A stretch of DNA of 64,000 bases from the NCBI GenBank assembly GCA_036873135.1, contig JAPTYO010000002.1, forward strand, positions 21,540,452 to 21,604,451, given 5' to 3'. Source of the stretch: Clarkia xantiana subsp. parviflora. Taxonomy: Eukaryota; Streptophyta; Magnoliopsida; Myrtales; Onagraceae. Below are positions 12,214-23,451 of this stretch, piece after piece. Each line of letters opens with the position of its first letter. Positions within the stretch are counted from its first letter, which is position 1. Below the pieces are notes generated by a model. It was not told the origin of the DNA, ran no database searches, and worked only from the letters and a program-made list of their open reading frames with translations. The translations under genes and the position numbers were made by a program.

Positions 12214-12738
12214 TCAGAATACTGTCCTCCTCCTCCTTGGTACGGTGTCTCTTGTCGAGTAGTGTTGTGTGACACTTCCCTTGCCGGCGCGGCCTGTCCG
12301 TAGACTGGCGGCGGAGGTGGCGGTGGTGGCGGAGGTGGTGGTGGAGCAGATCCTTGATTTTCTGAATGCTAACCACTCTTCAAGTGCAGCCATCATGGCG
12401 GGTGTGACTGGTGGCGGTGGCTTTGCACCTCCTTCTTGTTGCTGAACTCCTTCAGCTGGCATCCCGTAAGGGAACTCATCATTGATTTGCGCCCGATGCT
12501 CCAACCCTGGAGGGGGTGTGACGCGTGCTGCGTTATGGATTTCCGGACCGTGCTGTGTGGCAGGCACGCTTCTGGTTGGCACGGAGGAAGCAGTGGATGT
12601 GGCTTCGGGGATGTGCGAAGGTCCAGGCTGACTTCTCGTCGGCTTCTTGCTTGTGGTTGCAGCTTTCTTTGGGCAGCCAGGGCCTCTATTCTTCTCCTGC
12701 GGGTTGACATCATCCAGAGGAGGTTGAGTGTTTTCCAT
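12214..12738 (-). CDS. Gag-like N-terminal ORF of the LARD-like element
   Basis: An ATG at 12738 lies about 50 bases inside the 5' LTR on the minus strand and opens a frame of about 174 codons to 12214. The product is rich in Pro, Ser, Thr, Arg and Lys (RGPGCPKKAATTSKKPTRSQ, later a run of four prolines, then VTPAMMAALEEWLAFRKS). Position right after the PBS and composition resemble the start of a plant gypsy gag. There is no zinc knuckle, and below 12214 other frames carry on with GGGG/His/Tyr-rich sequence, suggesting a frameshift. The open frame also runs upstream to 12831, into the LTR; I chose 12738 because it is the first ATG outside the LTR. Function is inferred from position only. Confidence 0.45.
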   Translation of the reverse strand: MENTQPPLDDVNPQEKNRGPGCPKKAATTSKKPTRSQPGPSHIPEATSTASSVPTRSVPATQHGPEIHNAARVTPPPGLEHRAQINDEFPYGMPAEGVQQQEGGAKPPPPVTPAMMAALEEWLAFRKSRICSTTTSATTATSAASLRTGRAGKGSVTQHYSTRDTVPRRRRTVF

Positions 12739-12771
12739 AGCTTGTGGTGCGATATAGCTTTTTGTTCGGAT

Positions 12772-12789
12772 CTCGCGGACGACGCCAAG
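12772..12789 (-). other. Primer binding site of the LARD-like element
   Basis: Minus strand, directly after the LTR end (..CAACA), reads CTTGGCGTCGTCCGCGAG. TTGGCGTCGTC resembles the TGGCGCCGTC-type tRNA primer site common in plant gypsy elements, with one change in the first 11 bases. Confidence 0.6.
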
Positions 12790-13463
12790 TGTTGCGTCCA
12801 AATCCAATCGGGGGGTTGGAATCTTCGGCACTTCGGGTTATGCTTGAGTCGGGTCGTCGGATGATGACTGTAGGTTGTCGGGAAGAGACTTCAGGCTGTC
12901 AGCAGACGATTGCGGGCTGTCGACAATGCGCGCCTTGCCGGCTTCACGAGCTCCTTCCCTGCACGAAGGGTAATAACCAGCACGGAGGGGGGTGGTGCTG
13001 GTTGAACCCTCTCTGATTCTTAAATGAGGATCTAGAGAGAGAAAGTTTATAGAGAGAGGTCAGAGCTCCAAAGCCAATTTTTGAGAATATGAGTTGAAAT
13101 GGGAGGCCAAGGTCCACTATTTATAGGGAACTTTAGAACCGAACCCGGTTTTTGTGCGGTTCGACGCCGGTTTTAAAGGAAGATAGGAACCGTCGTCTGG
13201 TTTAATTAAGTTTGGCTTTGGGAGACTCCTTGCTCGGTGTACGTAAACATGGTAGCGCGCGGTACCTAGACGGCAGTCCGAACCCCGTCGGACTTAGGCA
13301 ATTCGATGGGGTTCAGATTGACTGTGGACAATCCGGACGCGTATGCCGCGCTTCCGGACCGTTTTGGACCTCAGATGATGCGTTTGGATCCATTATGTGA
13401 TTTCCGACGTGTCTATGAAGTCCGGAATGTAAATACGAACCCGAATTGGGCAGATATCCATCA
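12790..13463 (-). repeat. 5' LTR of the LARD-like element
   Basis: 674 bases, TG..CA ends, partner of 3409-4135. On the minus strand it reads into the PBS and the gag-like ORF. TATA box CTATAAATAG at 13115-13124 (minus strand). Confidence 0.9.
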
Positions 13464-14258
13464 ATATATAAATGTTGTTTATAACAGGTTGATTAGAGAA
13501 AAGGGAATCAATGTTCCGCGGGCGCTACAATACTCCTAACAAATGAGTAGCACGATGCCCGTCGTATCCGCCGGTCGCACGACAAACCTCGTATGAACTA
13601 TTCGGAAGCATGGAGCAAATCAAATTGGAGAAATGTTGATGCGGATTTGGACAACAATACATTAACAGGCAAACTCCCATTCCGGCGAGTGAGCCCATAA
13701 TATGTATAGTTTACCTAATGAACTTGAGTAAATGTCACATTAGGGTAATTGGGCTAGACCCAAATCCCAATTGACATGGGAGGCCCAAAATTGGGCCTCC
13801 TCAAATACATAGTCCGGCCGAATATTTGTGGTGGGGTAAAGTGGACTTTTGTCCACTTTACTCCTCCTATAAATAAGAGGTGTTAGGGAAATTTTAGGGT
13901 TAATCATAATTCCCTCACAAGAGAGTTTTAGAGAGAAAAACTATCATCCTACACCATAAGGTTCGGCCGAAACAAGCAAGTCACCAAGGGTGTGCCAAAT
14001 TGATTTCGAGCAAATTCTCCAGAGATCTGTCCATGTGCCAAGAATCGATCGATGGCTTTGCTGTGGAGCTTATACCGCGTAGGGCTTCTTTCACAATAAC
14101 TTCTACGGGTTCCGACCGGAGGATCGCGAACTCCCTTGAGCAAGGATCTTGGACTACGGTTACTCTTGAGGTATGTGTAAACTTTCCGCTGCGTAATTGA
14201 TATTACTAGCACATACCGTGTTTAAGTTTCTGTGGTGATTACTCCCTGTAATCTAACA
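13464..14258 (+). mobile_element. Copia-1, right piece with 3' LTR
   Basis: Continuation of copia-1 after the LARD-like insertion. 13621-13633 (CAAATTGGAGAAA) resembles a copia polypurine tract. The 3' LTR then runs 13634-14258, from TGTTGATG to CTAACA, with a TATA box TATAAATA at 13868-13875. Directly after 14258 the sequence is the inner part of the Harbinger-like element, matching 27056 onward. The copia element therefore inserted into that older element; its left junction is outside the window. Confidence 0.7.
13634..14258 (+). repeat. 3' LTR of copia-1
   Basis: 625 bases with TGTTG..TAACA termini (an inverted TGTTR/YAACA end) and an internal TATA box. The 5' LTR is beyond the left edge of the window, so this call rests on termini, the preceding PPT-like run and the junction with another repeat, not on a matching LTR pair. 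Confidence 0.6.
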
Positions 14259-14777
14259 TATTGGGACCCACATAATTTCATACTCCCAATATATACTTCT
14301 ATATAAATAAAACGCTACATATAAATTAATATTCATATTTTAAATAATACGAACTTGAACAAACTAGTAAATGAAATTCAAACTTTTGAACAGCTTAATT
14401 AAAAGAAAAAGAACAAATTATGTACAAAACATAAAAATCTAGTTGATTTTTTAATTAATTTTTACATATTTTTTTCGAAATTCATCAAAAATTTTAAATT
14501 TTATGTTAAATATTCGGATTTCGAATTTGATCGACGTATGTGTTCATCATGAAATTCGAAACTCGACGTCGTTCGTGTAACAATTCAACTATTTACCTAA
14601 TATAATTTTTTTTTAAATTATCATTCTTTTGGTATTTAAAAATAATATAAAAATATATGAATATACAATATATAAATGAACACGTAATTTTTTAAATAAT
14701 GACTCTCATAATTTAAAAATTACATTATAGAAAATAAACAATACGTTAAAATTTTCAACTAAAATAACAAGTAACAT

Positions 14778-14826
14778 ACATACATACATACATACATACA
14801 TACATACATACATACATACATACATA
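14778..14826. repeat. (CATA)n microsatellite
   Basis: About 12 CATA units. Absent at the matching place of copy 2 (near 27290, only a short TA run). Confidence 0.95.
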
Positions 14827-15727
14827 CACACATATATATTTGAGACTACTTAGAATAAGCACAAGCGTTACTAAATTGTCAAATATGTTCGACTAAATTA
14901 TTTTTATCGTGTAATTTGATATTATTAAGGATAATATTTGTATTACTACTAGGTGCAATACGCAAGCGGCGCGCAAGATATTTGATATGTATAATTATTG
15001 ATATAATAGCAGTGAATAATCAAATTCATTGAATCGATCTTATTTCATCATAATCGACGTATAACTGTTCTTCGTAGATTGACATATCTTGATTCATCAT
15101 CGTCATAAGATTCACGCTTACGCAGATTAATCAGATACATATTAGTATAAATCGATTATATGTATTAATCAGATTTTTTATTAATGATTTCTTATATACA
15201 TAAATTAGAAATATATTATATATCCTCTTACAAAAATAATTTTTTACAATAATATACTATAAATAAAATATCAAAATTTGATATAATAATATAATATAAT
15301 AATTAATAAAGGGAAATGTATATACATTAAAAAATATATAATTTTTTTAGTGCAAAATATTTTATATTTAATATATGGAATTTTATTCTATTTCAAATTT
15401 GATAATTAACGGTTGTACCACATGGTTAAATAAAAAAAAAAAATTTGAGTAGGTAAGGTCTAAAACTGATTCGAAGTTAAAAATTATTAATTTTGTTTCG
15501 TACGCTATTTAACTTACTTAATATTAAAAATGACCGGTTACGGTTTGTGTTATTATATGACTTAGTGTAGATGAACTTTAATTAAATAACTAATTAAAAC
15601 AGTTGAATACAATATATTAAAAAGTTGGCACCAACATGAGTAGTAACATTTGTAAAATATTTTTCTTCCATATAATAAGTAAATTATATAGAAATATATA
15701 TGCGTTAAAATAATATAAGGGTTTTAG

Positions 15728-15728
<1 letters not shown>

Positions 15729-15793
<65 letters not shown>
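15729..15793. repeat. (TA)n microsatellite
   Basis: About 32 TA units inside the Harbinger-like copy 1. Confidence 0.95.
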
Positions 15794-15795
<2 letters not shown>

Positions 15796-16336
15796 CATTT
15801 AATAATATGAAATTCTATACTATTTCAAAAGTTAGAATTGACGGTTGTGCTACATTGTAAAATATAAACAAACTGTGTCTGGAAACTCTAAAATTGATTC
15901 AAAATGAAAAAGTAGTAATTTTGGTTCGTGCAATTATTTAACTTAATATTAAAAATGACTGATTACGACTCGTGTCATTATCTGATTTAGTGTAGTATAT
16001 ATATATATATAATCAAGGAGAGAAGCAAAACAATTTAACAAAATAATATTAAAAAGTTGGAACCGACATGAATAGTAACATGAGAGTTCCTACTAGTAGG
16101 AACTACACTTCATTATTCACTTTATAATGGAAAGTAGTAATATTTATAATCCTAGTCACGCCTAGTGGCGCCCAACGACAAATCTTGGAACTAGTAACTC
16201 CTATTAGAATGTTAAGTTCCTATTTAATCCATATTAGTAGGAACCAACAGTAAGCGGAACTAGAAACTAAGAACCTACTACAATGATAAATTTACAATAT
16301 GAAACTAGGAACGAGAAACTACCATTAAAAGTACTC

Positions 16337-16744
16337 TAAGGGAATAGAATTAGCGAGATTTTCTAAGTAAACCAAATTCCAATTACATATTCCGTATAAG
16401 TTTTTTTTTTCAACAATATCTGTATTAAATGTGTAATTGTTCAACACTTAAAAATTACTACATCGATTTAAACTTACAAAGTTCCAAAATATCTGAAAAC
16501 AAACCGAACAATATTTAGATAGACAAGAGTTTAGATCACTGGTGCAATTAACCAAAATTTGAAAGTCATGTATAGTTTCTAAATTTGTAGCAGACATGAT
16601 CAATCAAACTCCAAAGTAACTCCTACGGGCAAAAGAAGATCTTCACCTTAGTAAGTTGTCACATCAATTGAAAATCCAAATACAAAACCATTTTTAGTAA
16701 AGCAATTCCTTAACAGTATAGCCTCTCTATGTATATATAATTAT
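16337..16744. other. Spacer, nothing recognised
   Basis: AT-rich sequence between the Harbinger-like end and copia-2. No open frame, terminal repeat or RNA motif that I can support. Confidence 0.5.
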
Positions 16745-17057
16745 TGTGAAGATGGTAACCAGAAAATCCTAGACTCAAGCTTCTTGGAGAAGAAAAGGGA
16801 GAAATGGGAAAACAGAACGTCGAGGGATCTTTGGTGTGTATTCCTTCATCTGGACCACCTCCCCCTCAATCCTAATCTATATAAAATAATCTGTCTTACA
16901 AAAAGGAATATCAAGATTGGCCCAAACAAGCCAATGCAAAGCCCAATAAGCAAAACAAGCAATCACAATATAAGGCCTGAAATACAACACAGCCCAGCAA
17001 CTAAACAAAATAAAGATACAAGTCCAGCAAGATACAAGTCCAGCTTGATGCTCAAGA
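16745..17057 (-). repeat. 3' LTR of copia-2
   Basis: 313 bases, TGTGAAGATGG to GATGCTCAAGA, almost identical to 21908-22220. On the minus strand it follows the purine run GCTTGAGGGGGAG (17058-17070), the PPT. With the TSD taken as ATTAT the minus-strand start is TCTTGAG. A canonical TG start would be three bases further in but would lose the TSD match. Confidence 0.9.
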
Positions 17058-17155
17058 CTCCCCCTCAAGCTGGCCAAACTCCCCCTGAATAAAACACTGC
17101 AGAAGGCAACTCCTTTCCTCAAACAAACCCAAATCCAACCAGCTTGATTCCTAAT

Positions 17156-20100
17156 TCAACCTGTTTCTGCAACTTCAAGTACCTGTTCATCTTTCCTGAA
17201 AATATTTCTCAAACCAAGCTTAGAACAGAGAGAATGATGCTTCTCAGTACCCAATGGCTTAGTAAAAATATCTGCTAACTGATCTTCAGTACGCAAATGT
17301 ACAAGAGAAACTACTCCATCCAAAATCTTATCTCTAACAAGATGGCAATCAATTTCAATGTGCTTAGTCCGCTCATGGAAAACAGGATTATTGGCAATCT
17401 GTATAGCTGCCTTGTTGTCACAATAAAGTATAGTAGGCTTAATTTGTTTAAACCCAACTCAGCCAATAAACCTCTTAACCAAAGAACTTCCTTAAGCAAA
17501 TGACCAATAGACCTATATTCAGCTTCTGCTGAAGAAGTTGAAACTGTGGATTGCTTTTTGGCTTTCCAAGATACTAGAGAATTTCCAAATTTAACACAAT
17601 AACCAGTAACAGATTTTCTACTCTCTAAGCACCTTCCCCAATCAGCGTCACAATATCCAAACAACTCAGCAGAAGAATCAGCAGAAAGCAAAACACATTT
17701 ACCTGGCTCAAATTTCAGATACCTAACAACTCTCATTGCAGCATTCCAATGAGATTTCTTAGGATTCTACATATATTGGCTAAGATGCCTTACTGCAAAA
17801 GAAATGTCAGGTCTAGTGACAGTCAAATATAAAAATTTGCCAATCAATCTTCTAAAAGAAGTGGGATCACTTAGAACTTCATCCTCAGGATTCAGACCTA
17901 AATGATCATCATAATCCTTGCTAGTGAGTTTTAGATTCAACTCCATAGGAGTTTCAGATACCCGAGAAGCAGACATGCCAACAGATGCAATCAGCTCAAG
18001 GGCATATTTCCTCTGAGAGAGGATAATACCTTCCTGACATCTTACAACCTCTATTCCCAAAAAATAGTTCAACTCACCTAGGTCCTTCATTTTAAAGCTA
18101 GTCTGAAGGACCTCTTTTAATTCAGCCACTAATTTGGAACTGTTCCCTGAGATAAGAAGGTCATCAACATACACAAGCAATATAACAATCTCATTTCCAT
18201 CAGACTTGGTAAAAAGTGAATAATCATGTTTGGATTGCATATAACCAGCATGAACAAGAGCATTGGTCAGTTTTAAATTCCATTGTCTACTAGCTTGCTT
18301 CAAGCCATAAAGGGATTTGAGTAATCGACATACTTTGGTACCATTACCCCCCTGAGTACCAAATCCCTCAGGTAAAGACATATAGACTTCCTCAAATAAA
18401 TCCCCTTGTAAAAAAGCATTATACACATCCATCTGAAAAAGGGGCCAAGAATTTGAAGCAGACAAAATAACACGAACTGTGTTCATTTTTACTACAGGGG
18501 AGAATGTCTCAAAGTAGTCAATACCATAAGTTTGCTTAAAACCCTTAGCAACGAGTCTGGCTTTATACCTCTCTAATGTACCATCGGAGTTATACTTAAG
18601 CTTGTAAACCCATTTGCAACCAATTGGTTTCTTACCCTTAGGCAGATTGACCACCTCCCAAGTTCCATTGTTTTCAAGAGCAGAAATTTCTTCTGACATG
18701 GCTGTTACCCAATTAGGATCCCGGGAAGCTTCATCAAAACTGCAAGGTTCAACCAGCTTGGAAAAAGAGGTTATATAACATTGAAACTTATCAGATAAAT
18801 GGTTATATGAAACAAAGTTCTGAATTGGATAAAGAGCAGAGCTGTTCCCCATGACATAATCTGCAGACCAAACTGGTGGTTTAATGGTTCTGCCAGATTT
18901 GCTTATCTGTAAAGGAGGAGGATCTATAGACAGAGAATCATCAATAGGGTCAGCATCAACAGGCATATCAAAATGATCATTAACAGAGGCATCATCAGAA
19001 GAGCTAATGTCAGAATCAACATGTATAAGATCATCATCATGATTGTGTTCTAATTCAGAAGTAGTAGCTGCTTCCTCAGTTAATTCAGCATTTCCAAGAT
19101 TAACATCATTGGAGGGGTCATCTGTGCCAAACTAAAAAAAAATAGGCATCTGATCAAGTCTGTTTCTTTTAAAAGGAAAAATACTTTCATTAAACTGAAC
19201 ATCTCTGTTCACAAAAAAAAACATTTTTGTTTAAATCATGCCTATAACCGTTTTGTAACTCAGAGTAGCCCATGAAAACACAGGGAATGGCTCTAGGAGC
19301 AAACTTGTCAGTCACAACTAAATCTTTGGCATAGCACAGACAACCAAAAATACGAAGATGAAAAATATCAGGGGGCTTTCCATGAAGAACTTCCAAGGGG
19401 GATTTCCCAGAAAGGACTGTACCTGGCATTAAGTTGATTAAATAACAAGCAGTTAATATGCATTCTCCCCAAAAGGGGTCAGGAATATGGGCTTGTAATT
19501 TCAAGGCTCTTGCAACCTCGAGTAAATGCTTGTGTTTTCTTTCTACTCTCCCATTTTGTTGGGGAGTATAGGTGCAAGAGGTTTGATGTAAAATGCCCTT
19601 GGTTTTAAAAAAATGCTTTAACTGCTCATTAATGAATTCAGTGCCATTATCAGTCCTAAAGCACTTGACATGTTTATCAAATTGATTTTCAATCATAGAA
19701 ACAAAGTTTCTCATAACAATCCCAACATCAGATTTAAACTGTAACAAATGAACCCAGGTTACTCTGGTATGATCATCAACCAAAGTTAGAAAAAATATTT
19801 TCTCATCATATGTATCACAAGAATAGGGTCCCCATACATCACCATGTATCAATTCAAAAGGTACAGAAGCTCTGGAACTAGATATGGGAAAGGTTTTCCT
19901 AGTGATCTTTGCTCTAGGGCAAATGGGACAATTTCTTAAAGAAAATTTCTCCTTATTAGAAATACTAACTGACTGAACATTCTGCAAAGTTTTGGCAGGG
20001 GCATGCCCAAAACGCTTGTGCCACAGAGTGACATTATTGACAGTAAAAACAGAAAGACTAGACTCAGGGATGGGAGGATCTTGTAGAAAATATAGCCCTG

Positions 20101-21580
20101 AATCTGCTTTACCATTTGCTAGTACCCTCCCACTTGAGAGGTCCTGTATAATAGCACAAGTTGAATTAAAAATAGCAGAACAGTTCAGCTCAGTAGTTAA
20201 TTTTGCAACAGATAATAAGTTGTATTTAAAATCTGGGACATATAAGACATCTTTCAACTTATTATCGTTATCAATATAAAAAGTCCCAATTCCCAGGATA
20301 TAAGAAAAGTTTCCATTTGGTAATAAAACTTTTGTTCCAGAGAGAGCTTTAAAATCATGTAACCAGTGCCTTTTGTTTGTAATATGGTTTGTGGCACCAG
20401 TGTCGATAATCCAAGTATCCTGAAAATAATCTGAGACATAGGTAGAAAGAGATATACCAGCACTTGCAACAGAGGTATTCATGGCAGCAGTGGCAGCACC
20501 TGCTGTGGGAGCAGTCCTTCCAGCCTGCTCCATTGTTTGTAAGAATCTCTCAAATTGGCTAGGGGTAAAGGTAATGACACTACCATCAAGTGAGGAACCA
20601 TCCGAGGGGGGCTTCAGAGTGTTGCCTGCAGCATCTGAGCCACTTCCGTTGACAGCATTTGCTTTGGGGCCACCTCATTTCTCCTTCATCTGGTCCCTCC
20701 TCTTGAAGCAGATGTCTTTTGTGTGGCCTTTCTTGTGACAAAAGTCACATCCCTTTGCATAGCAACGATCAACAGTGTGCCCCTTCTTGTGGCAGAAGGT
20801 GCACTCAAGGGCAGGATTTCCCTTTGGTTTATCTGAACTGACAAAAATGTTCCCAGAGACCACATCAACTGAAGCAGCAATATTGGAACTTACTCCCCTT
20901 TGGCTCTCTTCCTGGATAAGTAGATTGTAAGCATTATCAACTGAGGGAAGGGGTTCACGGATCAACAGATTACTCCTGATGGTGGAGTAGTTATCATTTA
21001 ATCCCATCAAGAACTGGAAGAGACGCATATTGTCCCTGTGTTCCACATATTTTTGAAAATCATCGACAGCTAGAACAGGGAGAGCACACACAGCATCAAA
21101 TTCAGCCCACAGGAGTCTCAATTTGGTAAAGAAGCTTGAAACAGAGTCCAAGCCTTGTCGAGTTAAAACGATCTCTCTGTGTAACCGATACACTCTGGAA
21201 CCATTGACTTTGTCATAACGCTGCTTCAATTCATTCCAGGCTAGTAAAGCAGTTTCAGTATACATGATAGTACTGGCAATTTCTTTGGATACTGAATTCA
21301 TAATCCAGCCAAAGACAACGGCGTTACATCTATCCCATAATGGATGCAAAGCAGAATCATATTTATCACGCGAGCAGCTTCCAGTCACAAAACCTAATTT
21401 GTTTCTTCCTATCAAGATAAAGCGCAAGGCACGGCTCCACATAGGATAGTCAGAAATACCAGTGAGTATATGCGAAGTGACGCAGGTTCCGGGGTTGTCA
21501 CTTGAATGAAGGAACAACGGATGATGCGAGTCTACTGAAGCCATCGGATTACCTCCAATTATCTCTGTCTCTTCCGTCAT
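17156..21580 (-). pseudogene. Copia-2 gag-pol polyprotein, lightly broken
   Basis: Starts at the ATG at 21580. Gag (301 codons to 20675) has two CCHC zinc knuckles (CTFCHKKGHTVDRC and CDFCHKKGHTKDIC). An in-frame TGA at 20675-20677 separates gag from the rest in the same frame. Protease motif DTWIIDTGATNHIT is near 20440. The GAG-pre-integrase motif is LWHKRFGHA, and integrase has HGDVWGPY, TLVDDHTR, FRTDNGTEF and TPQQNGRVERKH. A frameshift in an A run near 19212 and a stop next to an A run near 19133 come before RT ([49 protein letters not shown]). A TAG at 17767-17769 and a frameshift near 17460 precede the RNase H end, whose stop is at 17156-17158. Every domain is there, so trans-complementation or recent activity is plausible. 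Confidence 0.93.
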
Positions 21581-21892
21581 ATTGGCTCAAGATAAAAGGC
21601 GAAAGAAAATATGAACTCCAGAGGGTGGCTGAAACGACGGCTTTGTAGATCTAGGGTTCCGAAGACCTTAAGAGAGTGACGACCAGCAACGGAGCCACGA
21701 AATAACCAGGAACGGCAAAACAGAATCAGAAAAGAGAACGCAAGATGCTTCGTCAAGACAAGAAACGAAGCATATGCGAAGATCCGATCACGAGTCGATT
21801 CAACTTCCGGAGATGGACGAAGAAGAGATGACAGCGGAAAAGTCAGATGTGGTGGTGGTGGTGTAATCGAGGTAATAGGCAAGGATCAAGAT

Positions 21893-21907
21893 CCTGCTCT
21901 GATACCA
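21893..21907 (-). other. Primer binding site of copia-2
   Basis: Minus strand TGGTATCAGAGCAGG, directly after the 5' LTR end (..TTCACA). It matches the classical plant copia site complementary to initiator tRNA-Met. Confidence 0.9.
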
Positions 21908-22220
21908 TGTGAAGATGGTAACCAGAAAACCCTAGACTCAAGCTTCTTGGAGAAGAAAAGGGAGAAATGGGAAAACAGAACGTCGAGGGATCTTTGGTGT
22001 GTATTCCTTCATCTGGACCACCTCCCCATCAATCCTAATCTATATAAAATAATCTGTCTTACAAGAAGGAATACCAAGATTGGCCCAAACAAGCCAATGC
22101 AAAGCCCAATAAGCAAAACAAGCAATCACAATATAAGGCCTGAAATACAACACAGCCCAGCAACTAAACAAAATAAAGATACAAGTCCAGCAAGATACAA
22201 GTCCAGCTTGATGCTCAAGA
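21908..22220 (-). repeat. 5' LTR of copia-2
   Basis: 313 bases, partner of 16745-17057. Contains a TTTTATATAG-type TATA box on the minus strand. Abuts the PBS on one side and the TSD ATTAT on the other. Confidence 0.93.
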
Positions 22221-22510
22221 ATTATATATTCAAGTATTTGTGGTAGAGTTGGTGTAATTTGTTGGGATTAGTTTATAATTGAGTTGCATTCGTCAACTAG
22301 TGCAAAAAATGTTGGATTCGTTGTTTAAATCACACAACGGTACGTCGCCAATCTTTTGATTATTTTATTTATTATAATTAATACTATTTTTAATCAGGTC
22401 ACTTTTGGTGTGTTTGCAACAGCTGCCCGCCCGCTTTATAAAACACAAAAGTTTAAATGTTATGTCTTCACAATATTAAATTTACTTCAAACATCCAATG
22501 ATAAATACAA

Positions 22511-23451
22511 GGATTAAATATACTTTTTCACTGGAAAAAAAATATATATATATATATACTTTTTCACACCATATATTTGAACGAATGTAGCTTTTACTGT
22601 TAAATGTTTGGTTTTGTACACTTTTCGTACCAAACGTTTGAAAAAATGTGACTCTTAGTACATCCGTTAGTTGTCCGTTAAATGGGGACATTTCTATCAT
22701 GCTCCAAGAGCACTATGCTTTTGATACTTTTTATTTTATTTTATTTCTATTGCCCTAAAGGTGAACCCTAGAGGGTAATTGATATTATTAATAGTATGAT
22801 GCAAATATTAGGTATGGTTAAAAAATTTCATATTTTTCATACTTTTAAAGTTTTACATATGTTACAATTATGTCCACCCTAGTAATAAAAAAACAAAAAA
22901 CATGGTGCTTTTGGAGCATGGTAGAAAAATCCGTTAAATGACATGTGTAAGTCACGTGACGAACCCTAAATTTTTTATTTTGTTCAATTTAGTCCCTCAA
23001 AGATAATCCTAACTTTTATTTTGTTTAATTTAGTCTCGAAACTACAAAATTGAACCCAATTGACATAGCCGGACTTAGCCTAGGGCTAGGTCCGACCCTA
23101 GGTCGGGGTCGTTGGACCCAGCCGACCTAGACCCAAGGTCGGACCTAGCTCTAGGCCAGGTCTGGCTAGGTCAATTTTGTTCGATTGGTTCAACTGAGTT
23201 TGATTTTGAAGTTTTAGGACTAAATTAAACAAAATAAAAGTTAGGTATATATTTGAGGGACTAAATTGAACAAAATCAAATTTTTGGGGTCTGTCACGTG
23301 ACTTGCACATGTCATTTAACGGCCAAAACTAACAGATGTACCAAAAGCCATATTTTTTCAAACGTTTGGTACTAAAAGTATACAAAACCAAACATCCAGT
23401 ACTAAAAGTCACATTCGGTCAAACATGTTGTGTGAAAAGTACCCTTAGCTC
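22511..23451. mobile_element. Long-TIR foldback element with a nested MITE (family B, copy 3)
   Basis: The two ends form a long, decayed inverted repeat. GTTTGGTTTTGTACAC and TACCAAACGTTTGAAAAA on the left reappear reverse-complemented on the right. Inner arms share GTTCAATTTAGTCCCTCAAA and a centre of CTAGGTCCGACCC-type repeats. The same architecture and inner motifs occur at 38558-39354 and 47439-47966 (those copies have clear 9-base TSDs), so I place it in one Mutator-like MITE family. Ends here are worn and no TSD is visible. Confidence 0.65.
22685..22930. mobile_element. Small MITE nested in the family-B element (family C)
   Basis: 246 bases flanked by CCGTTAAATG on both sides (22675-22684 and 22931-22940), a 10-base TSD. 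Inner ends are inverted: TTTCTATCATGCTCCAAGAG against TTTCTACCATGCTCCAAAAG on the complement. The opposite arm of the host palindrome (near 23310-23330) reads the same host sequence without interruption. A related partial copy lies near 60140-60258. Confidence 0.75.

Larger units (their letters stand above)
3409..13463 (-). mobile_element. LARD-like Ty3/gypsy-type LTR element without pol, inserted in copia-1
   Basis: Direct repeats 3409-4135 and 12790-13463 begin TGTTG and end ATCCATCA. They are flanked by a perfect 5-base TSD, ATATA (3404-3408 and 13464-13468). On the minus strand the element runs LTR, PBS-like TTGGCGTCGTCC, a proline-rich gag-like ORF (12738 downward), about 8 kb without recognisable protease, RT, RNase H or integrase, a PPT-like stretch, then the 3' LTR. 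The inner part is rich in tandem repeats (units of about 55, 63, 69, 75 and 216 bp). Structure fits a large retrotransposon derivative mobilised in trans. The PBS type and PPT favour a gypsy Tat-like parent, which is inference. Confidence 0.85.
14259..16336. mobile_element. Harbinger-like DNA element, copy 1 (left end removed)
   Basis: From GGGACCCACATAA onward this matches 27058-29670 base by base with indels, including the motif CCTAGTCACGC(C/T)TAGTGGCGCC. It ends ACCATTAAAAGTACTC followed by TAA, the same right end as copy 2. No transposase is seen: it is AT-rich with only short frames, so a non-autonomous element. Inner microsatellites are (CATA)n at 14778-14826 and (TA)n at 15729-15793. 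Family call (PIF/Harbinger) rests on the TTCCAATGG-type terminus and the flanking TTA/TAA and is tentative. Confidence 0.65.
16745..22220 (-). mobile_element. Ty1/copia retrotransposon, nearly complete (copia-2)
   Basis: 313-base LTRs (16745-17057 and 21908-22220) with only about four differences visible. A 5-base TSD, ATTAT, lies at 16740-16744 and 22221-22225. The PBS matches the 3' end of initiator tRNA-Met, as in most plant copia elements. Gag, protease, integrase, RT and RNase H are all present in copia order. Only a few stops and homopolymer frameshifts break the polyprotein. The element is young but not intact. Confidence 0.95.
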
